Part shown: in pieces, positions 11,641-22,037 of the stretch
How positions within the stretch are numbered: the first letter of the stretch is position 1
How the letters are laid out: every line of letters begins with the position of its first letter
Origin: Moringa oleifera
Lineage: Eukaryota; Streptophyta; Magnoliopsida; Brassicales; Moringaceae
DNA length: 64,000 nucleotides
Assembly (NCBI GenBank): GCA_021397835.1
Contig: JAJFZO010000087.1
Coordinates: 5,270,001-5,334,000, forward strand
Direction: 5' to 3'
Position numbers and translations under genes: made by a program
Notes under the pieces: generated by a model
What the model saw: only the letters and a program-made list of their open reading frames with translations
Database searches by the model: none
Told to the model about the DNA's origin: nothing

Positions 11641-13303
11641 CAGTTTATCTTTAAAGGAGGAATAAATAGTGCTAAAATCTTTCTCAAGTGAAAAAGAAGA
11701 ATAAAAAAATTAGTGGTTGTACATTTACGGGAAAATCTAGGTTAAAATCAGTGTTCAAATTTTTTTCAAATGATAAAGATTGTCAAAAAAAACAAAAAAG
11801 ACCCTTTGGGTGAAATTTGAATAGATATATAGCATTGAAATGTTCATTGTTTTTTGTATTAGGCCTTATTGTTGATCATCGTTACTTTCGATCTAATTTA
11901 TCATAAAAGTCATTTCAAATATTTCTTATTTAGTTATTTGATTACATCCTTAACTAGATATCCTTTCCTCATAAAAAATTCCTAAAAGATATTTGTTGTC
12001 TAAATTTTCACTATAAATATGATTCGATAAAGGAGTATCAGTTCTAAAACTAAATAGTGATCAGATTTAAATGAAGTTATGAAATTTTCGAATCAATGAG
12101 TTGTACGTTTCAAATTAACAAAGATAAATCTAGATATGGATAAGAATCTTATTGATCCTTAATGGAACTGAAAACACAAGCAAAAATTTGATTTGTGGAA
12201 AACATTTAAATTCACCAACATCGAAAGGATAATAAACCTAAAGTGGTTGTCATGATCAAATTCGTCTATATCAAACTCAAGAAAGAAAAATTTTACATTT
12301 TGGTCAAATTTTATAATAAAATGACTGAAAGATGATTGCTCTTGTTTTAAAACAAAAAAAAAAGAAGAAAAAGGGAAGAAAGAAAAAAAGAGAGGAAAGA
12401 AAAGGAAAAAGGAAAACAAAAAGAAAAACGATCTCAAAAGGGAGAGAAAAGTGATTATTACATCTGTATAAACATGCATACATAACGCATTTTAGTATTT
12501 TGTCTTGACAAAAGTGAGTTAAGCCTGTTAATGAAGGCATAAACCATCACTTAGATAAATCATTTAGTTTTCTCATTTAAAAAAAAAACACTTTTTTCCC
12601 ATAATTATCACAGTTGTTAATGATTTTTTTATTACTAAAGATAGTTATTAGTGAATATTTTTCAATAGACAGAATTCTTTAGATTTTTTTTTAAAAAATA
12701 ACTGTTGGTGGATAAAGTCTTTTCAAGTTCTTAGAATAGTATTCAATGGACAAAGCTCTTGATTAAAAAAACTGTCGATGGACAGAAACTCTTTAAATTT
12801 TCTAATATAATCATAAGTGGACAAAACCTGTAGATTACAGAATGACCATCTTTAAAGCAATTTTATATTTTTCAAAGTTGATGCCATCCGTAGAATGGAG
12901 TTTTCCATTTTCAAAGTTGATGTCGTCCTTAGAACGAAGCTTTCCATTTTCAAAGTTGATGTAGTCCTCAAAACGAAGCTTTCCATTTCCAAAGCTGATG
13001 TCGCTATCAAAACGAAACCCTCTAGATTTATTTATTTATTATTATTCAGTTAAGGTCATCATTAAAACGGAGTTTTTTGGATTTCTCAAAGCATCATTAA
13101 ATATTATTGAGTGAAACATACATAAACTATTCGGTCTCCCCCAAGATCACGTTATTTACAACATTATAGTCTTGTTGCATACGAACAAAAAGGAGAGATG
13201 AGAATTGAAGAAGAGCAAGTGAAGAGAGTAAAGAGCGAAAAGTTCCCAAGCCTTGGGGGTAAAATTAGGTGTCTTAAGTTTTTGCCCAATTTTTTATTCT
13301 AAA
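11641..13303 (+). other. Non-coding 3' region between integrase and 3' LTR
   Basis: About 1.7 kb with no supported gene. It holds purine-rich tracts (for example 12355-12450, which opens false minus frames rich in F and L) and repeats of GTTGGTGGATAAAGTC / GTCGATGGACAGAAACTC (12700-12840). Long non-coding 3' spacers are common in Tat-lineage elements. Confidence 0.6.
12871..13026 (+). repeat. 39-bp tandem repeat, four copies
   Basis: Four head-to-tail copies of about 39 bp each start TTCAAAGTTGATG and end AACGAAGCTTTCCATT. The first and last copies are the most diverged. It lies inside the gypsy element's 3' non-coding region. Confidence 0.85.
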
Positions 13304-13326
13304 AAAAATAAATAAAGAGGAGCAAC
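13304..13326 (+). other. Possible polypurine tract of the gypsy element
   Basis: AAATAAAGAGGAG lies four bases before the start of the 3' LTR, in the right place for plus-strand DNA priming. The tract is short and imperfect. Confidence 0.45.
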
Positions 13327-13848
13327 TTTATACACCCATTCTATAGTAATACTACAATGCTACCAATGCTAAAACGCTACAAATTTTGTAATATTTCCAA
13401 TTCTGTAATACTGCTAATGCTCCAATGTGGCCAATTCTACAATTTTGCCAATTCTACAATATTGTCAATGCTGCCAATTCTGCAATGCTGCCAATTTTGC
13501 AACGCTATAATGCTACCTATTGCTATATTAAATGAAGGCTTGGTCAAGGTTTACAAATACCTATCTTGGCCAAAAGCTTAGAGGGGATTCAAAGAGGGAG
13601 TGTTAAGGAGAAAAAGTTAAGAAATTTTGAGAGTTTGGAGAATAATTAAAAAAAAGTTATAAAAGGGGGAGATAGTAGTGTAAAAATCATTGGAGAGATT
13701 TTCTTTTGTAAGGAGAGATTTGGAGGAAAATTTTTCAAATATTACTTCTTCTTGAAGAACAAGGTAACTTTTTTGGTGATAATTTTTTTCTTTTATTTTT
13801 GTTTTTTATGAATATTTTTTAATTTATTTACTTAATTGTTATTATATA

Positions 13849-13895
<47 letters not shown>

Positions 13896-15742
13896 TCTTT
13901 TTGCGCACATATATTCTTTTACTTATTTTCATATTATTCTCACTTGCATTTTTATTTATCTTGCATACTAACGCATTTATATTCCTCTATTTACAAATAC
14001 ACAAAATTTTTCTATGCTTTTATATTGAAAACATGAAAAATTAAGTAAAAAAATGGATAGTGTATGAAAGTAATGAGTAAAAAAATATAATTTAATAAAA
14101 AATAGATGGGATGTGATTTATAAACAAAAAAAAATATAAAAAGAGTGGTAAAGGGGGTAATATATGCTTTCATGAATTAATATATGAAATTTACTCGAAT
14201 GAACAAAAAAGGAAAAAAGAAAAGACGAAAAGAGAGGAAGATAAATCATTTTAAGATATTAAGGTTTTTTAAAATAATAAATTTAGATTGTTCATAGTAT
14301 AAAATTATTAAATAAATTAAGTTTTATTTTTATTTTTTGCTCAATTTCGACTGTGTTTTCATAAAAAATGAAATCACTTTGATGTTGTTTTAATTTTTTT
14401 TAAAAAAATTAAAATAAAAAATACTTTAAATTTTTGAAAGCATAAAATCAGTCAAGAGAGTTGTTTTAAAAAAAAATTATAAAAATAATAATATATGTTT
14501 CAAGTTTTTGAGAAATATGAAAAAATCTCAAGAGAGAGATTTCCATGTTTCTTCTGTAAGAATTATTTTTTTAAAGTAAAAATAAATAAATATATATATT
14601 TTCAATTTTTAAGAGATATAAAAAATTTAACCAGAGAGTTTTTGTATTTTAATATAAAAACTACTTAATATTTTAAAAAATGTAAAAATATTTCAAGAGT
14701 GAGGTTTTCATATTTTCTAATAACAAAAAAAAAGTTATTCTAAAATATGAGTATTTCAAATTTTGAGCTGTATAAAAAATCTCAAAAGAGTAGTTTTTAT
14801 ATTTTTAATATAAAATTAAATTTTAAAATATTTATTTGATATTTTTGAGAAAACATTAAAAAAATCTCAAAAGAGATTTTCATACTCTCTAATATAACGA
14901 AATGTAAAAAGATTTCAATAGGAAATTTTTATATTTAAAAAAATTATAAAAAATCTAATAAAAAAATTTTTGTATTCTCTAAATTATTTTGTGTATATGA
15001 TCCTTAACTTATTTTTATTTTCAATTAATGAACTTATAAAAGTTAAATTTAAAACCTATATTTAAAATATCAAATATTAATTATTTGCTTACATTAGGGT
15101 TATGAGAATTCAAAATTATTTATATGTTTTACATAATGTGGTTATGCATGTGCATCAAAATGTTATTGAATTCACATGAATTACAACAAAAAATATTTTT
15201 AGTATTAGGGGGTTGAACAAGAGTGAGACTTCCATATTCTCCATCTTAAAAAAATGTTTTAAGATTAGAGGTTAAACAAGAGCAAAACCTCCACATCTTC
15301 TCTCATAAAATGATTTTAAGAAAGTAAACAAGAGTAAAATCTTTATACTTTCCAAAACATTAAAATTTCACTTATTTTTATATTATATGCATTTCTTTTC
15401 AAACTCATTTTTGGGAATCAATTTTAAAAATCAAATGAATTTCAAAACTGAAAAATAACCATGATCAATTAGTACCAATTTTTGGGCACCGTGGGGGTGC
15501 TAATCCTTCCACATGTGTAATTGACTTTCGAACTCATATTTTTACTTTCGAAAGACCAATGTTACCTTATTTATTTTTTGAAAATAAATGAATTTTGATG
15601 TCTATTCACACCATAAAAAGGATTGATGGCGAGTTCTTTTATTTTTATCTTCTAAAATATTTTCGAAAGAAAATCACGTAAAATATTACTTATTTTTAAG
15701 CTGCTTCAAGAATTCGACCCCGATCGAAGATATGTTATGATA
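13327..15742 (+). repeat. 3' long terminal repeat of the Tat-lineage element
   Basis: This LTR begins TTTATACACC (the 5' LTR has TGTAGACACC) and ends TTATGATA (the 5' LTR has TTATGACA). The shared internal blocks are in the same order: TGCCAATTCTGCAA units (13345-13525), CTTGGTCAAGGTTTACAAATACC, GGGGGAGATAGTAGTG, CTCAAGAGAGA repeats (14440-14990) and GGTGCTAATCCTTCC. Both terminal dinucleotides are mutated in this copy. The divergence from the 5' LTR indicates an old insertion. Confidence 0.92.
13850..13891 (+). repeat. (TG)n(TA)n microsatellite in 3' LTR
   Basis: Five TG units run into about sixteen TA units. The 5' LTR has only a short TATATATG-like stretch at the matching place, so the run grew after insertion. 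Confidence 0.9.
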
Positions 15743-15747
15743 GTGAG
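15743..15747. repeat. Target-site duplication, right copy (GTGAG)
   Basis: Identical to 1840-1844, immediately after the 3' LTR end. Confidence 0.92.
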
Positions 15748-16530
15748 CTTACTGTAAAATATCATGGGCAACTTGCTCAATGCAACCATCAAACAATGTT
15801 TACTATTTTAAGTTGAATAATCATAAATATTCTTCCTTATAGGAATCCAAATGGCATCCAAGTTGGATAAATGGTCAGCACAAAATTCTAATGCCTCTTC
15901 TACTATGTATGCTTTAGCTGTACACCCCTCTAGCTTATTATGATTTTGTACATATGCCTTTTTTAACACTTTCATGTATCTTTCAAATTAATACATCTAT
16001 CGCAAGTATATAGGACCACAAAGCTTTGCTTCTCTAATTAGATGAACAGTGAGGTGAACCATAACATTAAAAAAACTTGGAGGAAAATACTTCTCTAACA
16101 AACATAATGTTGTTACTATTTCATTTTGCATACTATCTAACTTTGCCATATCAACAACCTTTTGGCATAAAGGTTGAAAAATATGCAAAATCTTATAAGT
16201 ACATATGTGGCATATTTAGGTAACGATTCTCGTAAAGCAACGAGCTATAATTGTTGCATTCATGTATGACAATCATAATAGTTCAACCCATATAACTTTA
16301 GATCTTCTAACGATACAAGGTTTCAAATGTTTAAGGAGTATCCATCTGGTACCTTTATCTCATTCAATACCTTATAAATTTGTCTCTTCTCAATTTTTGA
16401 TAAGGTGAAGCAAGCTGAGCGTAAAAATAAATGATTGCCATATCAATTCAGACCATAAGCTTATCTTTTCTAGCAACAGGACCATTTTTAGATTTGCCAG
16501 TAATATCAAGCAGTGTCCCAATGAGGCTAT

Positions 16531-16575
<45 letters not shown>

Positions 16576-16696
16576 TATATTTGCATCACATCGAGCATGT
16601 GTCTCACATGCAATGATTTCCAGCATGGCAATTGAAAGAATATGGATTTCTTTTTCCAACATAACGAGACAATATCCTCTTTATTTCACTTCTTTT
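15748..16696 (-). pseudogene. CACTA-1 TNP2-type transposase, middle fragment (tnp2 end and DUF4218)
   Basis: This is the other half of the transposase gene that the gypsy element split. On minus, the stretch from 16690 leftwards reads WKSLHVRHMLDVMQI, then after a microsatellite GTLLDITGKSKNGPV, then YKVLNEIKVPDGYS. The DUF4218 part follows: VVDMAKLDSMQNEIVTTLC, LEKYFPPSFFNVMVHLTVHL, GPIYLR, FERYMKVLKKAYVQN and IVEEALEFCADHLSNLD. The same order and words are found in CACTA-2 at 22.07-23.0 kb (for example KHLHVQHILDVIHI and VMVHL/IMVHLIVHL). Stops and frame changes inactivate it. The gene is cut on the right by the CACTA-2 end at 16697, and its N-terminal part was not found elsewhere in the window. 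Confidence 0.85.
16531..16575. repeat. (CA)n(TA)n microsatellite inside the CACTA-1 transposase remnant
   Basis: About twelve CA units run into about ten TA units. The run sits exactly where CACTA-2 encodes the residues EKNVCKSIY, between HMLDVMQI and GTLLDI, so it expanded in or replaced former coding sequence. Confidence 0.9.
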
Positions 16697-16709
16697 CACT
16701 ACAAGAAAA
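16697..16709 (+). repeat. CACTA-2 terminal inverted repeat, left end
   Basis: CACTACAAGAAAA is the classic terminus of plant CACTA elements. It is preceded by TTT, a possible 3-bp target duplication that cannot be confirmed without the other end. Confidence 0.85.
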
Positions 16710-16727
16710 CAAAAAGCTTTTTATGAC

Positions 16728-17000
16728 GGACAGAAAACTGTTATTGTAAGTGATGTCATAGAAATTTTATAATAGTCTAAAAGACCGTCATAAATTCTTG
16801 ACGGTTTTTAACCGTCATTAAAAAGCTAGAATATTAATGACGACCTGTAATGGACCGTCATTAATATTTCATGACGGTCCACTACAAACCGTCATAAAAT
16901 ATATTGATGATATCATGACGGTCTTTGTGATCGTCATTAAAAAAAATTTGGTACTTTTTATGACGGTTTTTATGACCGTCATAAAAATGTTTCGTATTTT
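16728..17000. repeat. CACTA-2 subterminal repeats (ATGACGGT / ACCGTCAT)
   Basis: About twelve copies of TGACGG or its complement CCGTCA occur in both orientations. Many pairs form small inverted repeats, for example TGACGGTTTTTAACCGTCAT (about 16799-16818) and ATGACGGTTTTTATGACCGT (about 16960-16979). In the maize En/Spm system such arrays bind the element-encoded TNPA protein. By analogy these are protein-binding sites for CACTA-2 transposition. Confidence 0.88.
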
Positions 17001-17800
17001 ATTATATATTTTTTATTAATTAATCACAAAATTTTTTTATGGTTTTTGTAAATTAATTAATATTTATAATTTTTTTTGCAATTGCAGTCAAACAATACAA
17101 AAATGTCAAACAAAAAAACACATATGTTTATAACTACAACTATTATCGTTTTACAAAATAAAATAATATTAAGTATCAAAAATAAACAAAATATCTACAA
17201 ATTAAATTATATAATTATCATTCTCATTGCTCTGTTCTACCATTACATCAAAAAATACCTAGCGTATTAGATGTGTCACTCCTGCAATAGTTATAGAAAA
17301 GATACATTATTATATAAGCTCTATTTACCATATAATTAATTTACATATCAAAATAAATAAGCAATTATAATAAAACTTGAAAATCAAATATAATTTAAAG
17401 TTGAGAATGCATCTAGATGTTAAAAATATAACTTCTTGTAACCTGTAAGGCATATATTAATCATAATATGTAATTTTTTATTCTAATTCCCTACATCTAG
17501 GCATCAAAAGTGTAACTTCTTGTAATGCAACAGTAAGTATGAAAATTAACTGATTATAAACATATTTATTTCATATGCATGCTTGAATACTTTTCCTTGT
17601 TTTTTACTTTACCAACTACTTGAAGATGACATTTATAGAATTCTCAATAGAATTGACAAAGAACTTAACAGAATTAGTAGATGGCTCAATAAATAGAATC
17701 AATGGAGCATTCAATGAATATAATTAGTTCATCATACTTGAATTTAACCAAGAAAAACAACACACAATTAAAATACACTATTAATGAGCTAACAAGGATT
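17001..17800. other. CACTA-2 non-coding region between subterminal repeats and second gene
   Basis: AT-rich with no supported coding sequence. A short duplicated motif, TAACTTCTTGTAA...CATATTAATCAT, occurs near 17430-17530. It would hold the 3' untranslated region of the second CACTA-2 gene. Confidence 0.5.
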
Positions 17801-17824
17801 ACATACCTGGCTATGATAGTAACT

Positions 17825-20800
17825 GTTGTACATGCATAGCCTATTCACCACGTACTTCATCAATTTCTTCATTACTATATGTGTCTTTACCATTGAACTT
17901 TAAGATTAAAACACAAAAGAAGATAACATAATCAATTTAATATTATTTATAAATATAAAATATTTAATATGTAAATAAAATAAATAATTTGACCTTCTCA
18001 CAAAGAATTTTTGAATCTTCAATTATTTCCTTCATAAATCGAAGTACAAAATAGCCACATTCTACACCACTTCTTTGAATTGGTGCCTATACAAGTAGAA
18101 ACATAATCATTAACACATATTATTTTTAATGTTATTAATAATAAAAAATAAAATAAACTCACTTAAATTCGTTGCCATGTAATATTTGATCTCACACGAA
18201 ACATTTGAAAACCTCTGTATCATTAACAAATAAACATTTGAAAATATATAGTATTTAAAAGTAATAATGAAACCAATAAACAAAAGATATAAAGTAAAAC
18301 TTGCACTCACATGGTCACAATGTTTTTAAGATCAGGCCTTACTTCGTGACCCAAAGAATCTAAATGATACACTATTTGTGATGCCATATCAATAACCACT
18401 AATTTCCAATGAAATCTATTCGTAATAAGAAAAATGAAAGATGATAAATAACCAAATTAGATATGTCTTGGTAAAGCAATTAAGATAGAAATTTTTTACT
18501 TTGGATTGTAAGGCATAAAAAGAATTTGGTTTGAATGTGCTTTTTCTAACCGCTCAGTAATATGTCGTGCTTTATCTTTTAACCTACTTTCATTGTTTAG
18601 TCCACCAGAGAGTGAGACAATCACAGGATTGATAAAGCCAAATTGTTTCAACTTTTTTGTATCCTTCAAATTAGCATGTAGATATCTGAAAGTAAACAAA
18701 TTAAAAGTTAAATCATATAAATATAGATATTAAAATAAACTGATATTGAAATTTTATCTCACTTGATATACAGACAAATGCTAGTTTCTCCCAGTTCTTT
18801 TTTGTCAATCATGATAGAGCAATCTTCTGATCCAATATAGCAATAAAATGGACAGTAAAAAACATCATCATCAAATCTTAGTCTAATTTCATTTCGCATA
18901 TTAATCATCAATGGATAAGCGGCTTTTGCGAACTACTTTGGAGCTTCCTCAGAAATGGATCCCACTTTTTACTGATTTCCTTTTCCTTTGTCTCCAAACA
19001 CGTGACAATAATAAATTTTAAAAGTCAAATAATTTTAACATGAGAAGAAATAAAGATAATATACCATATCTAAAATTGTCTCATACCTCCATAATAATAT
19101 GAGTAGAAACCAAGTCTTTAGGCCAACTTACATGATGACCCAATGCATCTTTAACAAATATAAGATATTCATCCTCATTTTTAATAGGTAGTCAAGCATC
19201 TTGACTGAATATTTGATCAACGAAAACCACAAAATTGGCAGAAGAACCATCAATAATAGTGCCCATTGCAACAACATTTTCTAGTGTATCCACTGCTAAT
19301 TTACATACAACACCCTATTCACAAAAAAATAACATTATTACTAATAATTAATAGTAAAAACAATGTCTATAGCATTAAATAAATAAGTAAATACCTTCAT
19401 CTTTAAATCTTCATTAAAAGCATCGCAAGAATCCTTTATAGGCATTGGTGAATCGAGTTTTTGTATCTTATTGGAGCTATGACCTTCAAGTTGTACAACA
19501 TGTGAATGTGTATTTGTGCTTCCTTGAGTCAACAACAACAGTTTCTGCTCTACCTCAGCTAAGCGAGCTTCTAGATATACTACTTTATTAGGAGTAGAAA
19601 AAAAGACCGAAGGAGTGATAAACTTTCCAACTCCTCTAACTCGACCCTTATGCTCATTAGTACCAAGAGCTTTGCTTAAAATATCATCACTGCCTAAGAA
19701 TGTAATGGTGCCAGCTTTTGACTGCTCCATTAACTCATCCTATAATAATCCATGCCAAATTAAGTATAAATTTCATATAAATTAATTTGCCTAATTTTCT
19801 AAGCTATTATTGATGACTTGCATGCAATGAACATAAAATATTGCAACTTAACTTTAAGTTTGTCAAGAAAACAGTCAGGGAAGAAAATATAGAATACTTT
19901 CTGTCTGGGTGTCTTTGTTCATAAGCCAAGAAAAAGTGATATTTTAGTTGGTTAGACTATACTACCTTACCGCTTGACTAATATTCCCTTAGTGCCTCAT
20001 TGTCTTTAAACTTTAGTAAACAATCTTATAAAGACAAGATTTCTGATGCTTATATAAGATACAAAAAAAAAAACACTTACAATTTTTTCAATGATAGGCA
20101 TCGTTTCTGGTGCATAATGTCCTTCTTTATCTTATTGCGCTAGCTTCCATAATTCATTACGATCAATCTCCCCTTCTACCTTGAGTTCTGCTTTTTGTAA
20201 AAATAGAGTAATAAATTAAACATTAGAAAGAATATATCTTCAAATCACTACAAAGAATGTAAGAGTGAGAAAGTTACCAATTTGTGCTCTAAGGTTGCAT
20301 ATCCACCTCGACTCAATCGATGAGGATATTTACTATGTTTTTGTCTTTTTTTTTTTGTTCCTCACTCAATTTCTGCAATGTCATTATAGTTAATAACGAA
20401 ACATGAAATATTTATTGTTTAAAACATATATTATAACTTAAATGTATCTTAAAATTCTCTGATAGTCGTGATTTAACGAACCTTTCCCAATCATTTTGTG
20501 AAATGAAACTGTAGATCGAAGGCGATCTTGCTATAGTATCAAGATTGTCGACAAAAGGCATTATATATTTTGTTGTCAAGATATTCTTGAATGTTCTAAA
20601 TTTGTTGCCAATTGATTGTAAAATAGATTTTTTCATGCGATGATCAATTTCAAATACATCCTACAAATGAAATTTGATAAGTTACTGTACTAATAAAAAA
20701 TATAATAATTAAATATTTAGGGTGAAAGTGTTAAACCTGAACATGTTCTCACATTTTTTCTTTCAAATGATCAGGAACCTTTCGCCAGTCACTATAAGTT

Positions 20801-20990
20801 ATAGGTACCGTGGTACGTGCAAGAACTCCAAGAGCAGACATAAGGGATTTAGCTTCATCACCATATGGTACACCTTTTAAATTGAACTGTACCACCTTCT
20901 TTGTCCTCGAATTTTTTTGGTTAAATAATTTTGTTGGTCCTCTGGATTTAGTAGGCGAATATGACAACTTCTTAGTCATATCTGCAATCC
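17825..20990 (-). pseudogene. CACTA-2 second gene: transposase-24-type protein with C-terminal Ulp1-like (C48) protease
   Basis: This is a multi-exon minus gene read in pieces. The start is near 20979 (MTKKLSYSPTKSRGPTKLF, then KKVVQFNLKGVPYGDEAKSL). The next exon, 20636-20460, has GNKFRTFKNILTTKYI and NDWERFVKSRLSENFK. KHSKYPHRLSRGGYATLE (about 20340-20280) and KVEGEIDRNELWKLA then follow, the plant transposase (Ptta/En/Spm, PF03004) pattern. The exon 19730-19390 has a coiled stretch YLEARLAEVEQKLLLLTQ, then CKLAVDTLENVVAMGTIIDG (about 19310-19260) and LGHHVSWPKDLVSTHIIMEV (about 19150-19090). The Ulp1-type peptidase has ILFMPYN, HWKLVVIDMASQIVYHLDSL with His near 18408 and Asp near 18358, and SGVECGYFVLRFMKEII with Cys near 18058. 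Introns separate the parts. An in-frame TAG in the last exon (about 17845, before AMHVQQLLS) and one after NELWKLA suggest decay. Ulp1 enzymes normally remove SUMO; its role in transposition is unknown. Confidence 0.82.
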
Positions 20991-21123
20991 TACAAACATA
21001 AAATGTAATCCTTATAAATAATTAAAGCATAATTCATTACATGATACTAGTTTTTACAATAAATAATACTGTCATAAAAGAAAAAGGAAAACAATCAAAC
21101 CTTTTTGCCTTCAGTTAAAAAAT

Positions 21124-21997
21124 TTACTTGTAAGCTTCATCAATCCAAGTTCCATCACAATCGGATTGTATATAATTAACATCATCCTCACTGATTTCAT
21201 CATTTATACCCACTTCAAGTATGTCATCAATAATGGAATCATATTCTTCTATATTGTCCACATCATTATTTTTCTCATTATGTACATAGTCTTTTCGTGG
21301 AGTAGAGCAAACAATGGACCATCTTAGATCTAGTTGGTCTGGAACATAAAAGACTTGTTTAGCTTGAGAAGCTAAAATGAAACAATCAGATTTATGGCCT
21401 TGTCGTTTAAGATCAACTAATATGTGACCAACATCATCTAATTTAATCCCACCATTATTTTTAACCCAATCACATTTAAACAATGTTGTTTTGAACATGT
21501 GGTAATCGAGCTCCATATTTCCTTAATAACACCATAAAATGACAATTGTCCAATTACTGGATTCTTATCCTTAGCACTTGAAATTTGCATTGTCGTTGCA
21601 ACCACAGTGACTCCACTATTTTGTGTGACTCGACTATTATCACGTTCCCATGTATGGAAGCGATAACTATTCACATCATATCCAGGATATTTTATAACTT
21701 CAGGACAAGGTCCATGTGCTACCCATTTCACCAAAAAGGAAGGTTGATTTTGCCTTTGTATTTCTGATGCAACCTGTTGACAAAAATTTGATCGAATAGA
21801 TTTTAGTATTGGATAAATAGAAGACATATGGTCATGTTAAAGAAAACGGCAAGTACCTTTTCTCGAAACCAAGAAATAAATGTCCGAGTATGCTCATCTT
21901 GTAACCATTTGGATTGTTTTGATTGACGAGAATACTGTAATTTCACATACTTAATATGCTCACTATTAATGAAATAAGGTTAAACTCATCTAATGAA

Positions 21998-22037
<40 letters not shown>

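Larger units (their letters stand above)
1845..15742 (+). mobile_element. Ty3/gypsy LTR retrotransposon, Tat lineage, degenerate, nested in CACTA-1
   Basis: This is a 13.9-kb element with LTRs at 1845-4188 and 13327-15742, a primer-binding region after the 5' LTR, and gag, protease, reverse transcriptase, RNase H and integrase remnants in gypsy order (RNase H before integrase). A second RNase-H-like domain lies between RNase H and integrase, which in plants is a hallmark of the Tat lineage (Ogre, Retand and relatives). Long LTRs and about 1.7 kb of non-coding sequence between integrase and the 3' LTR also fit Tat. Every coding domain has stops or frameshifts and the reverse-transcriptase active site is mutated, so it cannot move by itself. 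Flanking GTGAG copies define its ends exactly. Confidence 0.93.

Noticed and set aside
12159..12540. Overlapping minus frames with long F/S/L runs
   Set aside because: They are produced by the purine-rich plus strand of the Tat element 3' region; no domain.
13836..14044. YIYIYIYI peptides
   Set aside because: Translation of the (TG)n(TA)n microsatellite in the 3' LTR.
16431..16616. Plus frame with THTHTHT and YIYIYI runs
   Set aside because: Translation of the microsatellite antisense to the CACTA-1 remnant.
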